DNA of 64,000 bases from Pedobacter sp. Hv1 (GTDB lineage: Bacteria; Bacteroidota; Bacteroidia; Sphingobacteriales; Sphingobacteriaceae): NCBI RefSeq assembly GCF_001412215.1, contig NZ_LLWP01000004.1, forward strand, positions 434,001 through 498,000. Reading direction: 5' to 3'. This document shows positions 36,687-45,805 of this stretch, in pieces. The notes below the pieces were generated by a model, which worked only from the letters and a program-made list of their open reading frames with translations, ran no database searches and was not told where the DNA came from. The position numbers and the translations under genes were made by a program. Within the stretch, counting starts at the first letter, position 1. Every line of letters begins with the position of its first letter.

Positions 36687-37826
36687 ATGAATAAAGTATT
36701 GCCAGGCTTAGCTATTGTTTTAGCTATTTTATTATTTCTTTCTTTTAGATCTACAGAGTTTAGAGTTGGTGATGAAGTAACTGTTGATTCACTTCGAAAA
36801 ATCTATTCAAAAGCGCCAAGCCAATGGCCAAAACCGACAGTTGATTCTGGAGTTAATTATAAAGAGTTAGGTATTTTGCCTCCTTCTCCATTGGATGTAA
36901 AAAACGATTCCATCAAAAAAATCGTCAACTTAGGTAAACTCTTATTCTTCGACCCAAGGTTATCTTCATCTAATCAGATTTCTTGTTCTAGTTGCCATGT
37001 ACCCGACCTTAACTGGGCCGATGGCAGAGAAGTATCCATTGGTCATGATCATGCTGTAAATACCCGTAACGCCCCTTCTTTAGAAAATGTTTGGTTTTAT
37101 AAACGTTTATTTTGGGATGGAAGAGCAGAAAGCTTAGAAGATCAAGCTCATGGTCCACTTACCTCTGCAATAGAAATGCACCAAGATATGAAGGTGCTGC
37201 CTAAAAAACTAAAAAAGATCAAAGGCTATAGGGAATTGTTTAGTGCTGCATTTGGCGATGATCAAATCAATGCTGAACGCATTTTTAAAAGTTTGGCCGA
37301 TTACCAACGCACTATTGTAAGCAGAAAATCAGACTTCGATCGTTTTTTAGAGGGAGATAAAAACAGCTTAACAGATCAGCAACTAGTGGGCTTACACTTG
37401 TTCAGAACCAAAGCCCGTTGTATCAATTGCCACAATGGAGCATTATTTACTGATAATGAATTCCACAATGTTGGCCTCACCTATTATGGTAGGAAATATG
37501 AAGACTTGGGTCTATACAATGTAACCAAAAAGCCTGAAGATGTGGGTAAGTTCAAAACACCAGGCTTACGTAATGTAATGCGTACTGGACCTTGGTTCCA
37601 TAATGGGTTATTTGGAGATATGGATGGCATCATGAACATGTACAACGTGGGTATGCCTGTACAAAGGGTAAAACCTGAGCAAGAAAAAGATCCATTGTTG
37701 CCTAAAAACGATAAATTATTACGTGGACTGAGATTAAGCAAAAACGAAAGAGATGCTGTTATTGCCTTTTTAAATGCGATTACTACAGCACCTTGGAAAG
37801 ACAGACCACCAGTTCTACCTAAATAA
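36687..37826 (+). CDS. Di-heme cytochrome c peroxidase (CCP/MauG family)
   Basis: 379 residues. An N-terminal membrane/signal helix (about 5-20), then two CxxCH heme sites: Cys100-Cys103-His104 (CSSCH) and Cys245-Cys248-His249 (CINCH). Conserved GKLLFFDPRLS, NAPSLENVW, WDGRAESLEDQA and FKTPGLRNV are present. Reduces peroxide, or oxidises another substrate as MauG does, in the periplasm. As the last gene of the TonB-receptor operon it may oxidise or release the imported compound, a pattern also seen with imelysin-type iron operons. Confidence 0.93.
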   Translation: MNKVLPGLAIVLAILLFLSFRSTEFRVGDEVTVDSLRKIYSKAPSQWPKPTVDSGVNYKELGILPPSPLDVKNDSIKKIVNLGKLLFFDPRLSSSNQISCSSCHVPDLNWADGREVSIGHDHAVNTRNAPSLENVWFYKRLFWDGRAESLEDQAHGPLTSAIEMHQDMKVLPKKLKKIKGYRELFSAAFGDDQINAERIFKSLADYQRTIVSRKSDFDRFLEGDKNSLTDQQLVGLHLFRTKARCINCHNGALFTDNEFHNVGLTYYGRKYEDLGLYNVTKKPEDVGKFKTPGLRNVMRTGPWFHNGLFGDMDGIMNMYNVGMPVQRVKPEQEKDPLLPKNDKLLRGLRLSKNERDAVIAFLNAITTAPWKDRPPVLPK

Positions 37827-37890
37827 ATCTAGAGCTTATAGCTCTATTCAATTCTTTTCCTTTAATAGAAAATGCTTTATATTTAAGTCC

Positions 37891-38256
37891 ATGAAAAAGC
37901 GCATACTGGTTGTAGAGAACAATAAAGATATCCTTGAATTGATTGCAATGATTTTGGAGGGTGAAGGCTACGAATTGAGCTTACATACTAATGAAACTGA
38001 TATTTTTGATCATATCCAAGCATTTCAACCAGATGCCATACTACTTGATATTGTTAAACCTACCCTAGAAGGAACAGAACTTTGCAGACAGCTAAAAGAG
38101 GCTGAAGGAACTAGCCATATTCCTGTAATTGTATTATCTACACATCCCCAGATCCAGAAGGTAAAAGAAATCTGCGCCGATGAAATTGTACCAAAGCCTT
38201 TTGATATTGATGGCTTATTAGAGGTATTGGAAGAACAACTGAAAAGCGTAAGTTAA
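37891..38256 (+). CDS. Single-domain response regulator
   Basis: 121 residues comprising only a receiver domain: VVENNKD (acidic pocket, Glu9), phospho-acceptor Asp53 (AILLDIVKP), Thr/Ser switch (VIVLSTH) and Lys in VPKPF. The second acidic pocket residue is Asn10, which is unusual. The frame is open from 37774, but that stretch overlaps the peroxidase gene; the ATG at 37891 begins directly at the domain. No output domain; it probably signals by protein contact. Confidence 0.85.
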   Translation: MKKRILVVENNKDILELIAMILEGEGYELSLHTNETDIFDHIQAFQPDAILLDIVKPTLEGTELCRQLKEAEGTSHIPVIVLSTHPQIQKVKEICADEIVPKPFDIDGLLEVLEEQLKSVS

Positions 38257-38356
38257 TTTATTCATTGTCAAACCAATAAATCGCATAGCCTACGAGAGTA
38301 TGCTAAACAATTAGTAAAATATTGTTGTTTAAACATTAATAACAACAATAGCGATA

Positions 38357-38986
38357 ATGGTTGCATTTCTACTCCCCTTTAAGCCTAAACTCAGTAAAGA
38401 AACAAGTATTAGTGAACCTACTACCGTAGAGGCCTGCTTAGTTAAAGCGTTGAAAGCAAGCAATAGCAATGCTATTGAGCAATTATATAATCAGTATGCT
38501 TCATCATTGTTGGGAATCATTACACGTATTGTTAAATCAGATGAGGTGGCAGAAGATGTATTACAGGACACTTTCATCAAAATATGGAAGTCTATTGCCC
38601 ACTACGATTCGACCAAAGGCAGATTATTTACTTGGATGGCAAATTTGGCCAGAAATACCGCAATTGATGAACTAAGGAGTAAACAACATAGCCAAAGCTG
38701 TAAAACAGAAACAATTAATGAAATACCGATAAATACTATAGCCTTTCAGCACAAGTTGCAATTTAACCCAGAAGCTATTGGAATGAAACAATTGCTGACC
38801 AATCTAAAAGCAGACCAACAGCACATTTTAGAACTCATCTATTTTAAAGGGCATACCCATGTAGAAGTTGCCGAATATCTACAAATGCCTCTGGGAAGTG
38901 TGAAAACAAAGATCAGGCTATCCCTTATCACTTTAAGGCAATATTTTAACGAAACAAATACAAAAACCAGTTGCTTATTTACCTAA
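38357..38986 (+). CDS. ECF-type RNA polymerase sigma factor
   Basis: 209 residues. Region 2 with AEDVLQDTFIKIWKS and GRLFTWMANLARNTAIDELRS (about 57-105); region 4 with KGHTHVEVAEYLQMPLGSVKTKIR (partly quoted; about 168-192). No anti-sigma gene follows: the next gene is convergent and only 52 codons long. Target promoters unknown. Confidence 0.9.
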   Translation: MVAFLLPFKPKLSKETSISEPTTVEACLVKALKASNSNAIEQLYNQYASSLLGIITRIVKSDEVAEDVLQDTFIKIWKSIAHYDSTKGRLFTWMANLARNTAIDELRSKQHSQSCKTETINEIPINTIAFQHKLQFNPEAIGMKQLLTNLKADQQHILELIYFKGHTHVEVAEYLQMPLGSVKTKIRLSLITLRQYFNETNTKTSCLFT

Positions 38987-39145
38987 TTAAACATGCACAT
39001 CGCTGTGTTTTTTAGGCGTGGTTTCTTTTTCGTTAAGCTCTTGTTCTAAATCTTTTTGATCTTTTCTATTGCGTTTAACCACAAAATAGACAAAAGCGAT
39101 AACGGCGACAATTACAATGGCTATAATTACAATATTAACCTTCAT
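38987..39145 (-). CDS. Small single-pass membrane protein (52 aa)
   Basis: Begins MKVNIVIIAIVIVAVIAFVY, one membrane helix of about 20 residues, followed by a basic KRNRKDQKD and an acidic/polar tail ending KKHSDVHV. Its stop abuts the sigma-factor stop directly in a convergent arrangement. Codon use and the helix-plus-charged-tail layout suggest a real small protein. Function unknown; an anti-sigma role is possible but unsupported. Confidence 0.55.
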   Translation of the reverse strand: MKVNIVIIAIVIVAVIAFVYFVVKRNRKDQKDLEQELNEKETTPKKHSDVHV

Positions 39146-39252
39146 CTTTTCTTTATTTAACTGATATTATTATTCTAATAATTAAAATTAACATCCTTTT
39201 GTTTACTTTAAGTTAAATAAAGGTTATTTGTTAAAACTGGAAAACAAACATA

Positions 39253-40890
39253 TCAGTTAAACTGAATGAGGTAAAAGCTGCTTAATGTAGTACTTCTTGT
39301 TGCACTATTCAAAAATTTAGGTTTAAGCTTGGTAATATGGAAGTCTTTAAATTCCTTTAATACTTTGATTTGATAATTTTCTTTAAGCCAACCTAATTCT
39401 GATTTTGGCACATACAAAACCATATCTTTTTTTTCTTTGTCTCGCATCAGCGATTCGCGGCTCCAATAATATTCAACTTCACCATGTGCATAAAAATCAA
39501 ATGAAAAAGCATCTGGAAACAAAAACACCTTCGGCCTAACCGTTGGATAATTATCTTTTAACCAAATAGCAGCATGTACACCCGCTTGATACTGTAGAAT
39601 TGAAGGATAAAAGAAAAAGTACAAAAAGATCATCAATGCAAATGAAGTGCAAACACTCCTACCCACAAGGGTCTGTAATTTGATAGGACTAAACTTGACA
39701 AATGAAAAAGTTAGCATAACAACTAAAATTCCGATCACTACATATTTGTTCTCGAAATCGAAATAGAGCGCAATACCAATCAATAATAGATTTACGACAA
39801 TTAAAATAACACTTTGTATGATGGTGAAGGTTTTTATTCCTTTATCGGTTAATCTTTGTAGGTAAACTGACGTGATGATAGCCAATTGCGGAAAAATGAT
39901 AATGATATAATGAGGCAATTGAAATTTTGACAAAGAAAACAGCAAAAATGTAATTGCAGCACTGGCCCAAATCACGATCATTTCTGGTGGCATTTCTTTT
40001 CTATTTTTCTTTTTAACTAAAGCTATCACGGCAGTATAGAGCAAAACAGACCAGGGCAAAAATGCCCAAAATGTAGTATGCAAAAAGAAAGTAATGTCGC
40101 CTCTACCTCTAATTGGCCCATTGTTAAAAAAGCGACCAAACTGACTATCGTAAAAGAAGAATTTTAAGCCAGAAACATGGGTTTGCCCAAATACCATCTT
40201 TTCTGGGTGCAGATCAAATTGTAAGTAAAGGGTATAGAGTTCTGGAACGATAAAAATAAAGATCAACAAAATAGCGAGCCACCATTTGGGTTTGATTAAT
40301 TCTTTTATTTTATGGGTAAACAACCAATAAATAATAAAACCTGCAAAAATTGGAATCAGCACAAAAATACCTTTAACCATAATGGCCAAAGCTGCAAAAA
40401 GTGAACCTGCAATAATGTGTAATTGACGATAATGTGCTTTGTAATAATGATAAATTGCCGCAAATGTAAATGTGCTAAGGTAAACTTCGGCCCTTACATC
40501 GTAAGTTGAGATAATGAGGTGTAATGCCGTGAGCAATATGATGACACTGATCAATGCTGTTTTTTCGTCAAAGATGGCTTTTGTAAACTTAAATAAATAC
40601 CATGCTCCCCACAAACCAATTAAAAAAGAAGGCAATTTATAAGCAAAACCGCTAATACCAAAAATTTTAAAGCTTGCAGCTGCCAACCAAAAAACCAAAT
40701 GGGGTTTGTCTAGCCAATCGGCTCCTCTTACATATAAGTTTACCCAATCGTTTCTAAGTACAATGTTTTTAGCAATTGAGGCATACAATGCCGAATCGGG
40801 CTCCATTAAGGAACCAAATAGGCCACCAAAACTAAGGATGATGATTAAGATAATAAGAATTAAGTATAACTTTTTTTCTGATACTTTCAT
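39253..40890 (-). CDS. PMT/ArnT-family glycosyltransferase (GT39/GT83-like)
   Basis: 545 residues with about 11-12 membrane helices. The N-terminal lumenal loop has the family acidic motif MEPDSALYASIAKNI and DWLDKPHLVFWLAAASF; these enzymes use polyprenyl-phosphate sugars to modify lipid A or proteins outside the membrane. The C-terminal part (about 425-545) is soluble. Acceptor unknown; no operon partner. Confidence 0.85.
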   Translation of the reverse strand: MKVSEKKLYLILIILIIILSFGGLFGSLMEPDSALYASIAKNIVLRNDWVNLYVRGADWLDKPHLVFWLAAASFKIFGISGFAYKLPSFLIGLWGAWYLFKFTKAIFDEKTALISVIILLTALHLIISTYDVRAEVYLSTFTFAAIYHYYKAHYRQLHIIAGSLFAALAIMVKGIFVLIPIFAGFIIYWLFTHKIKELIKPKWWLAILLIFIFIVPELYTLYLQFDLHPEKMVFGQTHVSGLKFFFYDSQFGRFFNNGPIRGRGDITFFLHTTFWAFLPWSVLLYTAVIALVKKKNRKEMPPEMIVIWASAAITFLLFSLSKFQLPHYIIIIFPQLAIITSVYLQRLTDKGIKTFTIIQSVILIVVNLLLIGIALYFDFENKYVVIGILVVMLTFSFVKFSPIKLQTLVGRSVCTSFALMIFLYFFFYPSILQYQAGVHAAIWLKDNYPTVRPKVFLFPDAFSFDFYAHGEVEYYWSRESLMRDKEKKDMVLYVPKSELGWLKENYQIKVLKEFKDFHITKLKPKFLNSATRSTTLSSFYLIQFN

Positions 40891-40998
40891 TAGCCTACAC
40901 TAAATAGCCCCTACTCTTCATCGTGAAAAGACTAAGATTAGCTATACCTAGCTGAACCAAAAATAGTTAGCGCATATTTACAGAAGATTAAACTAATA

Positions 40999-42108
40999 TT
41001 AATCCATTGGGAACAATGACTGTTGATAGCCATCAAATCGATCTCTTATTTTAACCTCTCCGAAATTAGAAAATCCGACACCTAAAAGCCTTATTTTCTT
41101 TCCACCCAAGTCAAGATGATGCAATAGTGCTTTTGTTTCTGTTAAAACCTGGTCAAGCTCTTTAATTGGGCTTGGAAAAGAAATACTTCTGGTTACTTGT
41201 TTAAAGTCGGCAAATTTAACTTTAAGGGTAAGGGTACGCCCGTAGATCTGGTAATGTTGTAAACGTTTAAAGGCCGATTTGGCAATCTGTTCCAACCAAT
41301 CATCCAACTCCTCTCCCTTATCCAAATCGTAAGAAAAGGTATCTTCAGCACTGATCGATTTAATTTCTTGGTGAGGCTGTACCTGACGGTTATCTATCCC
41401 TCTTACAATATTGTAAAAGAACTTTCCAGTTTTACCAAACAGCTGTGTTAAGCGTTGCTCAGTTAGTTGTTTCAGATCGGCTCCTGTATGCAGTCCTTGT
41501 CGTTTCATCTTTTCGGCAGTGACCTTACCTACACCAAAAAATTTCTCAACAGGTAGTTTTTCCATGAATTTCTCCATTTTTGATGGGCCAATAAAAGTCA
41601 AACCATCTGGTTTATTCATATCTGAAGCTATTTTGGCTGCAAATTTATTGATGGAGACACCTGCAGAAGCCGTTAAGTTAAGCTCGTCTTTAATGGCTTG
41701 TTTAATCTGCTCGGCAATGGTAATTGCAGAGCCTATTCCCAATTTATCTTCACTCACATCTAAATAAGCTTCATCTAAAGAAAGAGGCTCAATCAGGTCT
41801 GTATAACGCCCAAATATTTCTCTAATTTTTCGAGATACGTCTTTATAGGCATCAAATCTCGGTCGTACAAAAATGGCATAAGGACAAAGTTGTTGTGCTT
41901 TTTTGGAGGTCATCGCAGAGCGAATACCAAATTTACGCGCTTCGTAACTTGCGGTAGCTACTACCCCTCCACGTCCTTCTGGCGAGCCTCCTACTACCAA
42001 AGGCTTACCACGGTATTCCGGAAAATCTCGTTGTTCTACAGATGCATAAAAGGCATCCATATCAATATGGATAATCTTTCTGACGATATTGCGGCTCTCA
42101 TTTTCCAT
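40999..42108 (-). CDS. dinB: DNA polymerase IV
   Basis: 369-residue Y-family translesion polymerase. Catalytic HIDMDAFYASVEQRD (Asp16) and SLDEAYLDVSED (Asp/Glu about 113-114), steric-gate region and ASAGVSINKFAAKIASDMNK, HhH FFGVGKVTAEKM, and a C-terminal motif QQSLFPMD that fits a clamp-binding peptide (QxxLF). It follows the hydrolase-like gene after 2 bp, so it shares a transcript. It is the more canonical of the two Y-family polymerases in the window. Confidence 0.95.
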   Translation of the reverse strand: MENESRNIVRKIIHIDMDAFYASVEQRDFPEYRGKPLVVGGSPEGRGGVVATASYEARKFGIRSAMTSKKAQQLCPYAIFVRPRFDAYKDVSRKIREIFGRYTDLIEPLSLDEAYLDVSEDKLGIGSAITIAEQIKQAIKDELNLTASAGVSINKFAAKIASDMNKPDGLTFIGPSKMEKFMEKLPVEKFFGVGKVTAEKMKRQGLHTGADLKQLTEQRLTQLFGKTGKFFYNIVRGIDNRQVQPHQEIKSISAEDTFSYDLDKGEELDDWLEQIAKSAFKRLQHYQIYGRTLTLKVKFADFKQVTRSISFPSPIKELDQVLTETKALLHHLDLGGKKIRLLGVGFSNFGEVKIRDRFDGYQQSLFPMD

Positions 42109-42110
42109 GC

Positions 42111-43067
42111 TTATTGCAGGATATATTGCTGATAAGCCCGATCTCCCCAGAATTGATATTGCTGGGTCTCAAATCTAGTACCTTTAAAAACTAGTGCTAT
42201 AAATCCATTCTTCTCTACTAGAACAGTGTGGTAGATTTTGGCTTCGGGGTTTTTGATCAAACAAAATGCAATTCGTTTACGTTGGTCTTCCCAAATCAAT
42301 CGATCTGTAAGCTCTTGATGGATCAGTTTAAAGTCGGTCTGTAGTTCCTTGGCCATTAACTTGCTTCTGTACCAAGTTCCGCCAGTTGGCGATACCAATG
42401 GTTTTCCATTAAAAACAACTACACTGTCATTATAGGCAATTACCTGCAAGGATGTATTTTTAAGCTTTAACCAAGTTTTAAGCTTCGCTTGATGCTTTTC
42501 ACTTTCATAACCATAAGTAGCATCTAAAAAGCCAATGCAGTTAATCGCAATAGGAATCTGTTTTTGCGAATTCAGGTACCCAAAAATAAAACTGCCACCA
42601 CCACTATGGCCACTGAGCATAATTTTTGGTTTGTAGTTTTTGTAATAATTGGCTAGGTATTCAACAACTTTGGCAATCCTCAAATCACTATCCTCATATT
42701 TCTTTCGCCATGCTGGCCAGCTTTTTAAATTGTTTGCGGCGTAAACAACAATATAATTTGTATGTTGATCGGTATTACGGATAAAAGCAGTTTGTGCACC
42801 AATGTGTTGAATATCAAAATGCCAATCGTCTCCATCTTTTAGTTTTTTACCAAAAGTTTGTGCCGTGGTATTGCCATTTGGCAATGCAAAAACTATCAAT
42901 TGGGTAGGTTTGGCTGTATTAAACTGAGCTGGTTCGTCGATTGTTAAGGTGATGCCACTGTCAATTGCTATTGTTTTTAAAGCCTTAAAATGGGCTTCAA
43001 AGCTGTTCTGTGCCTTTAGTTGTGCATTGAGAAAGAATAGGCAAAAGATCAACAAACTGTACCTCAT
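42111..43067 (-). CDS. Exported alpha/beta-hydrolase-like protein
   Basis: 318 residues with a signal peptide ending at about NAQLKAQ (20). MLSGHSGGGSFIFGYL is a G-x-S-x-G nucleophile elbow, so an esterase or peptidase-like hydrolase is likely; the acid and histidine cannot be placed firmly. Substrate unknown. Located between a lipoprotein gene and dinB on the same strand with short gaps. Confidence 0.65.
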   Translation of the reverse strand: MRYSLLIFCLFFLNAQLKAQNSFEAHFKALKTIAIDSGITLTIDEPAQFNTAKPTQLIVFALPNGNTTAQTFGKKLKDGDDWHFDIQHIGAQTAFIRNTDQHTNYIVVYAANNLKSWPAWRKKYEDSDLRIAKVVEYLANYYKNYKPKIMLSGHSGGGSFIFGYLNSQKQIPIAINCIGFLDATYGYESEKHQAKLKTWLKLKNTSLQVIAYNDSVVVFNGKPLVSPTGGTWYRSKLMAKELQTDFKLIHQELTDRLIWEDQRKRIAFCLIKNPEAKIYHTVLVEKNGFIALVFKGTRFETQQYQFWGDRAYQQYILQ

Positions 43068-43090
43068 ACCTACAAATTTACAATAATCTC

Positions 43091-43837
43091 TTATTGTTTT
43101 TTGGGTGCTCTTCCTAAATTTACAACAGCACCTACACTAAATACAGAATTGCCCGCATTTAAGAATTTTCGGCTTTTTAGGCCAAAATTACTACCACTGG
43201 TGTACTGTAACTGTACCTGCTCACTCAAAATCATTCTGGTAAAAAATACGGGCTCTATAAAAATATTGTCTTCATTTGCCTGTTTGATACCATTTCTGTA
43301 AAAATCATTGGTTTTTACAAAACTCATCCGTAAGGCAGTACCATAGTTTAAACCAAAATTTACCCCGAATAAACGCATGTTGTCTTTCTTTTTGGAGCTG
43401 TAATTGACTTGAATGAACTTTTTATCATATTTCGACTCTTGAAGATCCGTACTGGTTAAAATACTATTGGAGTCAAATTCCCTAAATAAACGTTTACTAT
43501 TACCACTTCCAATACCTGCATAGATCTCTAAAATCCTATTGTTGTCGGGTCCGAAGGTATTAAAGTAGCCAGCACCAACCTCAACCATTTTATGTTTAAT
43601 GTCTTTTTTTGTGGCTTCATTGTTCATGTAGGCCCCATTTAGCAATACTGCAAAATGGTTACTTACCGCATAGGCCGAATTGAAATTGGCGTTGCCTTTG
43701 AGCGAAATATGGGCACCTGCAGCAATTTCACCTTGTGTGGTTAACATAGGTGTATTGGGCACACTTGGCATGTAAATAGAAGAACAGCCTGTTAATACAA
43801 CTAATAAAATGGGTAAAAAACGGAAATATTTAAACAT
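43091..43837 (-). CDS. Outer-membrane-associated lipoprotein of unknown function
   Basis: 248 residues. Lipoprotein signal with VLTGCSS (Cys18), then many short beta strands (AAGAHISLKGNANFNSAY, HFAVLLNGAYMN, VEVGAGYFNTFG, FSVGAVVNLGRAP) as in small Bacteroidota outer-membrane proteins. No enzymatic motif. It begins a likely four-gene run with the pseudouridine synthase upstream and the hydrolase and dinB downstream. Confidence 0.65.
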   Translation of the reverse strand: MFKYFRFLPILLVVLTGCSSIYMPSVPNTPMLTTQGEIAAGAHISLKGNANFNSAYAVSNHFAVLLNGAYMNNEATKKDIKHKMVEVGAGYFNTFGPDNNRILEIYAGIGSGNSKRLFREFDSNSILTSTDLQESKYDKKFIQVNYSSKKKDNMRLFGVNFGLNYGTALRMSFVKTNDFYRNGIKQANEDNIFIEPVFFTRMILSEQVQLQYTSGSNFGLKSRKFLNAGNSVFSVGAVVNLGRAPKKQ

Positions 43838-43876
43838 AGGTAAATTGATAATAGCCTATGCCTAACAATTATGATG

Positions 43877-44560
43877 CTAAATATTGAAACCCATCATTTC
43901 TGCTACTCTTTTAAACTCCTCGTGTATGGTAGCGTTTAACTTTACCTGTTTACCTGTTACTGGGTGATTAAAAGTGAGTTCTGATGCATGTAACAACATG
44001 GTTGTCATTTCAAATTGTTCTTTAAAAAATTTGTTCTGCTTGTTACACCCATGCTTCCGATCGCCAATTATTGGGTAAAAAATATGTGCAAAATGTCTGC
44101 GCAATTGGTGCATGCGTCCTGTTTTTGGCGTAGCCTCTACCAGAGAATAACGTGAGGTTTCGTGTTTACCAAAGGCCACTGCAATTTCGGCTTTCTGCAA
44201 GGTTCTAAATGAAGTAAAGGCTTCTTGCATGGTACCATTTTCTTTGGCCAATGGATAATCGATATCTAGCTGGTCTGGGGCATAACCACGCAGTACTGCC
44301 AAATACTTTTTTTCTACCAAACTCTCTTGAAACTGCTTGTGCATGGCTATTTCTACTTCTTTTTCGAATGCAAAAAGCAACAAACCACTTGTTTTTCTGT
44401 CTAAACGGTGTACTGGACTTACGTGTCTGCCAACTTGGTCCCTCAGCATTTGCAAAGCAAACTCAGTAGCATCGTTGGCCATTTTAGAGCGATGTACCAA
44501 TAATCCGTGGGGCTTATTGATCGCAATTAAATCTTCATCTTGGTACACTATTTCTAACAT
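43877..44560 (-). CDS. RluA/TruC-family pseudouridine synthase
   Basis: 227 residues. Catalytic motif HRLDRKTSGLLLF (Asp in RLDR), preceded by IAINKPHGLLVHRS and followed by GRMHQLRRHFAHIFYPIIGD. No S4 domain; the length fits the TruC branch, which modifies tRNA position 65. Exact target not assignable by motif alone. Confidence 0.88.
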   Translation of the reverse strand: MLEIVYQDEDLIAINKPHGLLVHRSKMANDATEFALQMLRDQVGRHVSPVHRLDRKTSGLLLFAFEKEVEIAMHKQFQESLVEKKYLAVLRGYAPDQLDIDYPLAKENGTMQEAFTSFRTLQKAEIAVAFGKHETSRYSLVEATPKTGRMHQLRRHFAHIFYPIIGDRKHGCNKQNKFFKEQFEMTTMLLHASELTFNHPVTGKQVKLNATIHEEFKRVAEMMGFNI

Positions 44561-44624
44561 GCTGCGAAGGTAAGGAAATTATGTTTATTGAAATATGGAT
44601 TATAAATCCAGACTAGCATAAATA

Positions 44625-44840
44625 GTTCATTGGTCATTAGTTCATTAGTACAAAGTAGTTAGTACAAAGTATAAAGATGCAATAGCCCATTGTTCATAGG
44701 TTCATTTGTGAGCACTGGAAACTGCCAACTAGAAACTGTTCATTGGTCATTGGTTCATTTGTGAATACTGGAAACTGCCAGCTGAAAACTGTTCATTCGT
44801 CATTAGTTCATTTGTGGATACTGTAAACTGAAAACTGGTT
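44625..44840. repeat. Degenerate tandem repeats (TTCATTGGTCATTAG / GAAACTGCCA types)
   Basis: About 215 bp made of recurring GTTCATTGGTCATTAG-, TTCATTTGTGAATACTGG- and AAACTGCCAACTAGAAACTG-like units and a TACAAAGTA run (44648-44683). The TACAAAGTA unit recurs at 53027-53051. It fills the gap between the pseudouridine synthase and the histone-deacetylase-like gene and holds no gene. Confidence 0.7.
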
Positions 44841-44858
44841 CTCAAATCTTGATACTCA

Positions 44859-45761
44859 CTAACTAAACAAATCTATAGCCACCCTAAAAGTATTGCAATG
44901 CGCATCTACAATCGTTTTAATGTCTGCAGAATAACCTCCTCCCATACTTACCTGAACTGGCACTTGATATTTGATACAGGTTTCAAACACTAATAAATCT
45001 CGTTGTTTACAAGCATTTTTTGTTAAGGCTAACTTCCCTAATTTGTCTGTTTCCAATACGTCAACTCCAGCTAGGTAGAATACAAAATCTGGTCGTTGAT
45101 TTTCAAAAAGTAAGGTGAGTGTTTCTGCCAATGTGTTTAAAAAGACCTCGTCTGTGGTACCATCTGCTAAGGGAATATCTAAATCAGATTGTTCTTTTCT
45201 GAAAGGAAAATTCTTATCGCCATGCATAGAGAATGTAAATACACGAGCTTCATTTTGAAAGATTTCTGCTGTTCCATTGCCTTGATGAACATCTAAATCA
45301 ATAATTAAGATACGATTAGCTAAGTTATTACTTAATAAATAATTAGCTGCAATAGCTTGATCGTTCAACAAACAAAAACCCTCACCCCAATTGCTCCCTG
45401 CATGGTGCGTACCACCAGCTACATTAAAGGCCACGCCGTATTGCCGTGCATATAAAGCGCCATCAATCGTTCCCTGTGCAATTCTGATTTCTCGCTCTAC
45501 CAATTGCGTATTTAATGGAAACCCTATTCTGCGTTGTTCCTTTACTGGCAAGGTCAATTCTTTAAGTTGTTGCCAATAGGCAAAATCATGTGTACTTAGA
45601 ATATATTCTTCTGTTAATTCTTTTGGAGCAAATAGATTTTCTGGCCCAATTGTACCCTCGTGCAATAATTGTGCTGGTATCAACTCATATTTAAGCATCG
45701 GAAAACGATGTCCTTCTGGTAAAGGATGTGCGTAAATAGGATGACAGGCTATTTTTATCAT
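44859..45761 (-). CDS. Histone-deacetylase-family (arginase-fold) deacetylase
   Basis: 300 residues. Zn-dependent amidohydrolase signatures: GGTHHAGSNWGEGFCLLND (His pair and following region), LIIDLDVHQGNGTAEIF (metal Asp/His), and AGVDVLETDKLGKLALT. Bacterial members act on acetylpolyamines or acetylated small molecules (acetoin utilisation-type). No partner gene identifies the substrate. Confidence 0.9.
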   Translation of the reverse strand: MIKIACHPIYAHPLPEGHRFPMLKYELIPAQLLHEGTIGPENLFAPKELTEEYILSTHDFAYWQQLKELTLPVKEQRRIGFPLNTQLVEREIRIAQGTIDGALYARQYGVAFNVAGGTHHAGSNWGEGFCLLNDQAIAANYLLSNNLANRILIIDLDVHQGNGTAEIFQNEARVFTFSMHGDKNFPFRKEQSDLDIPLADGTTDEVFLNTLAETLTLLFENQRPDFVFYLAGVDVLETDKLGKLALTKNACKQRDLLVFETCIKYQVPVQVSMGGGYSADIKTIVDAHCNTFRVAIDLFS

Positions 45762-45805
45762 TTTAAAGTCAGAAAGTCAGAAAATTTTAGCGCACTAGAC
45801 AAGCA

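Noticed and set aside
37774..37890. Extension of the single-domain response regulator
   Set aside because: Overlaps the peroxidase gene; the receiver fold begins at 37891.
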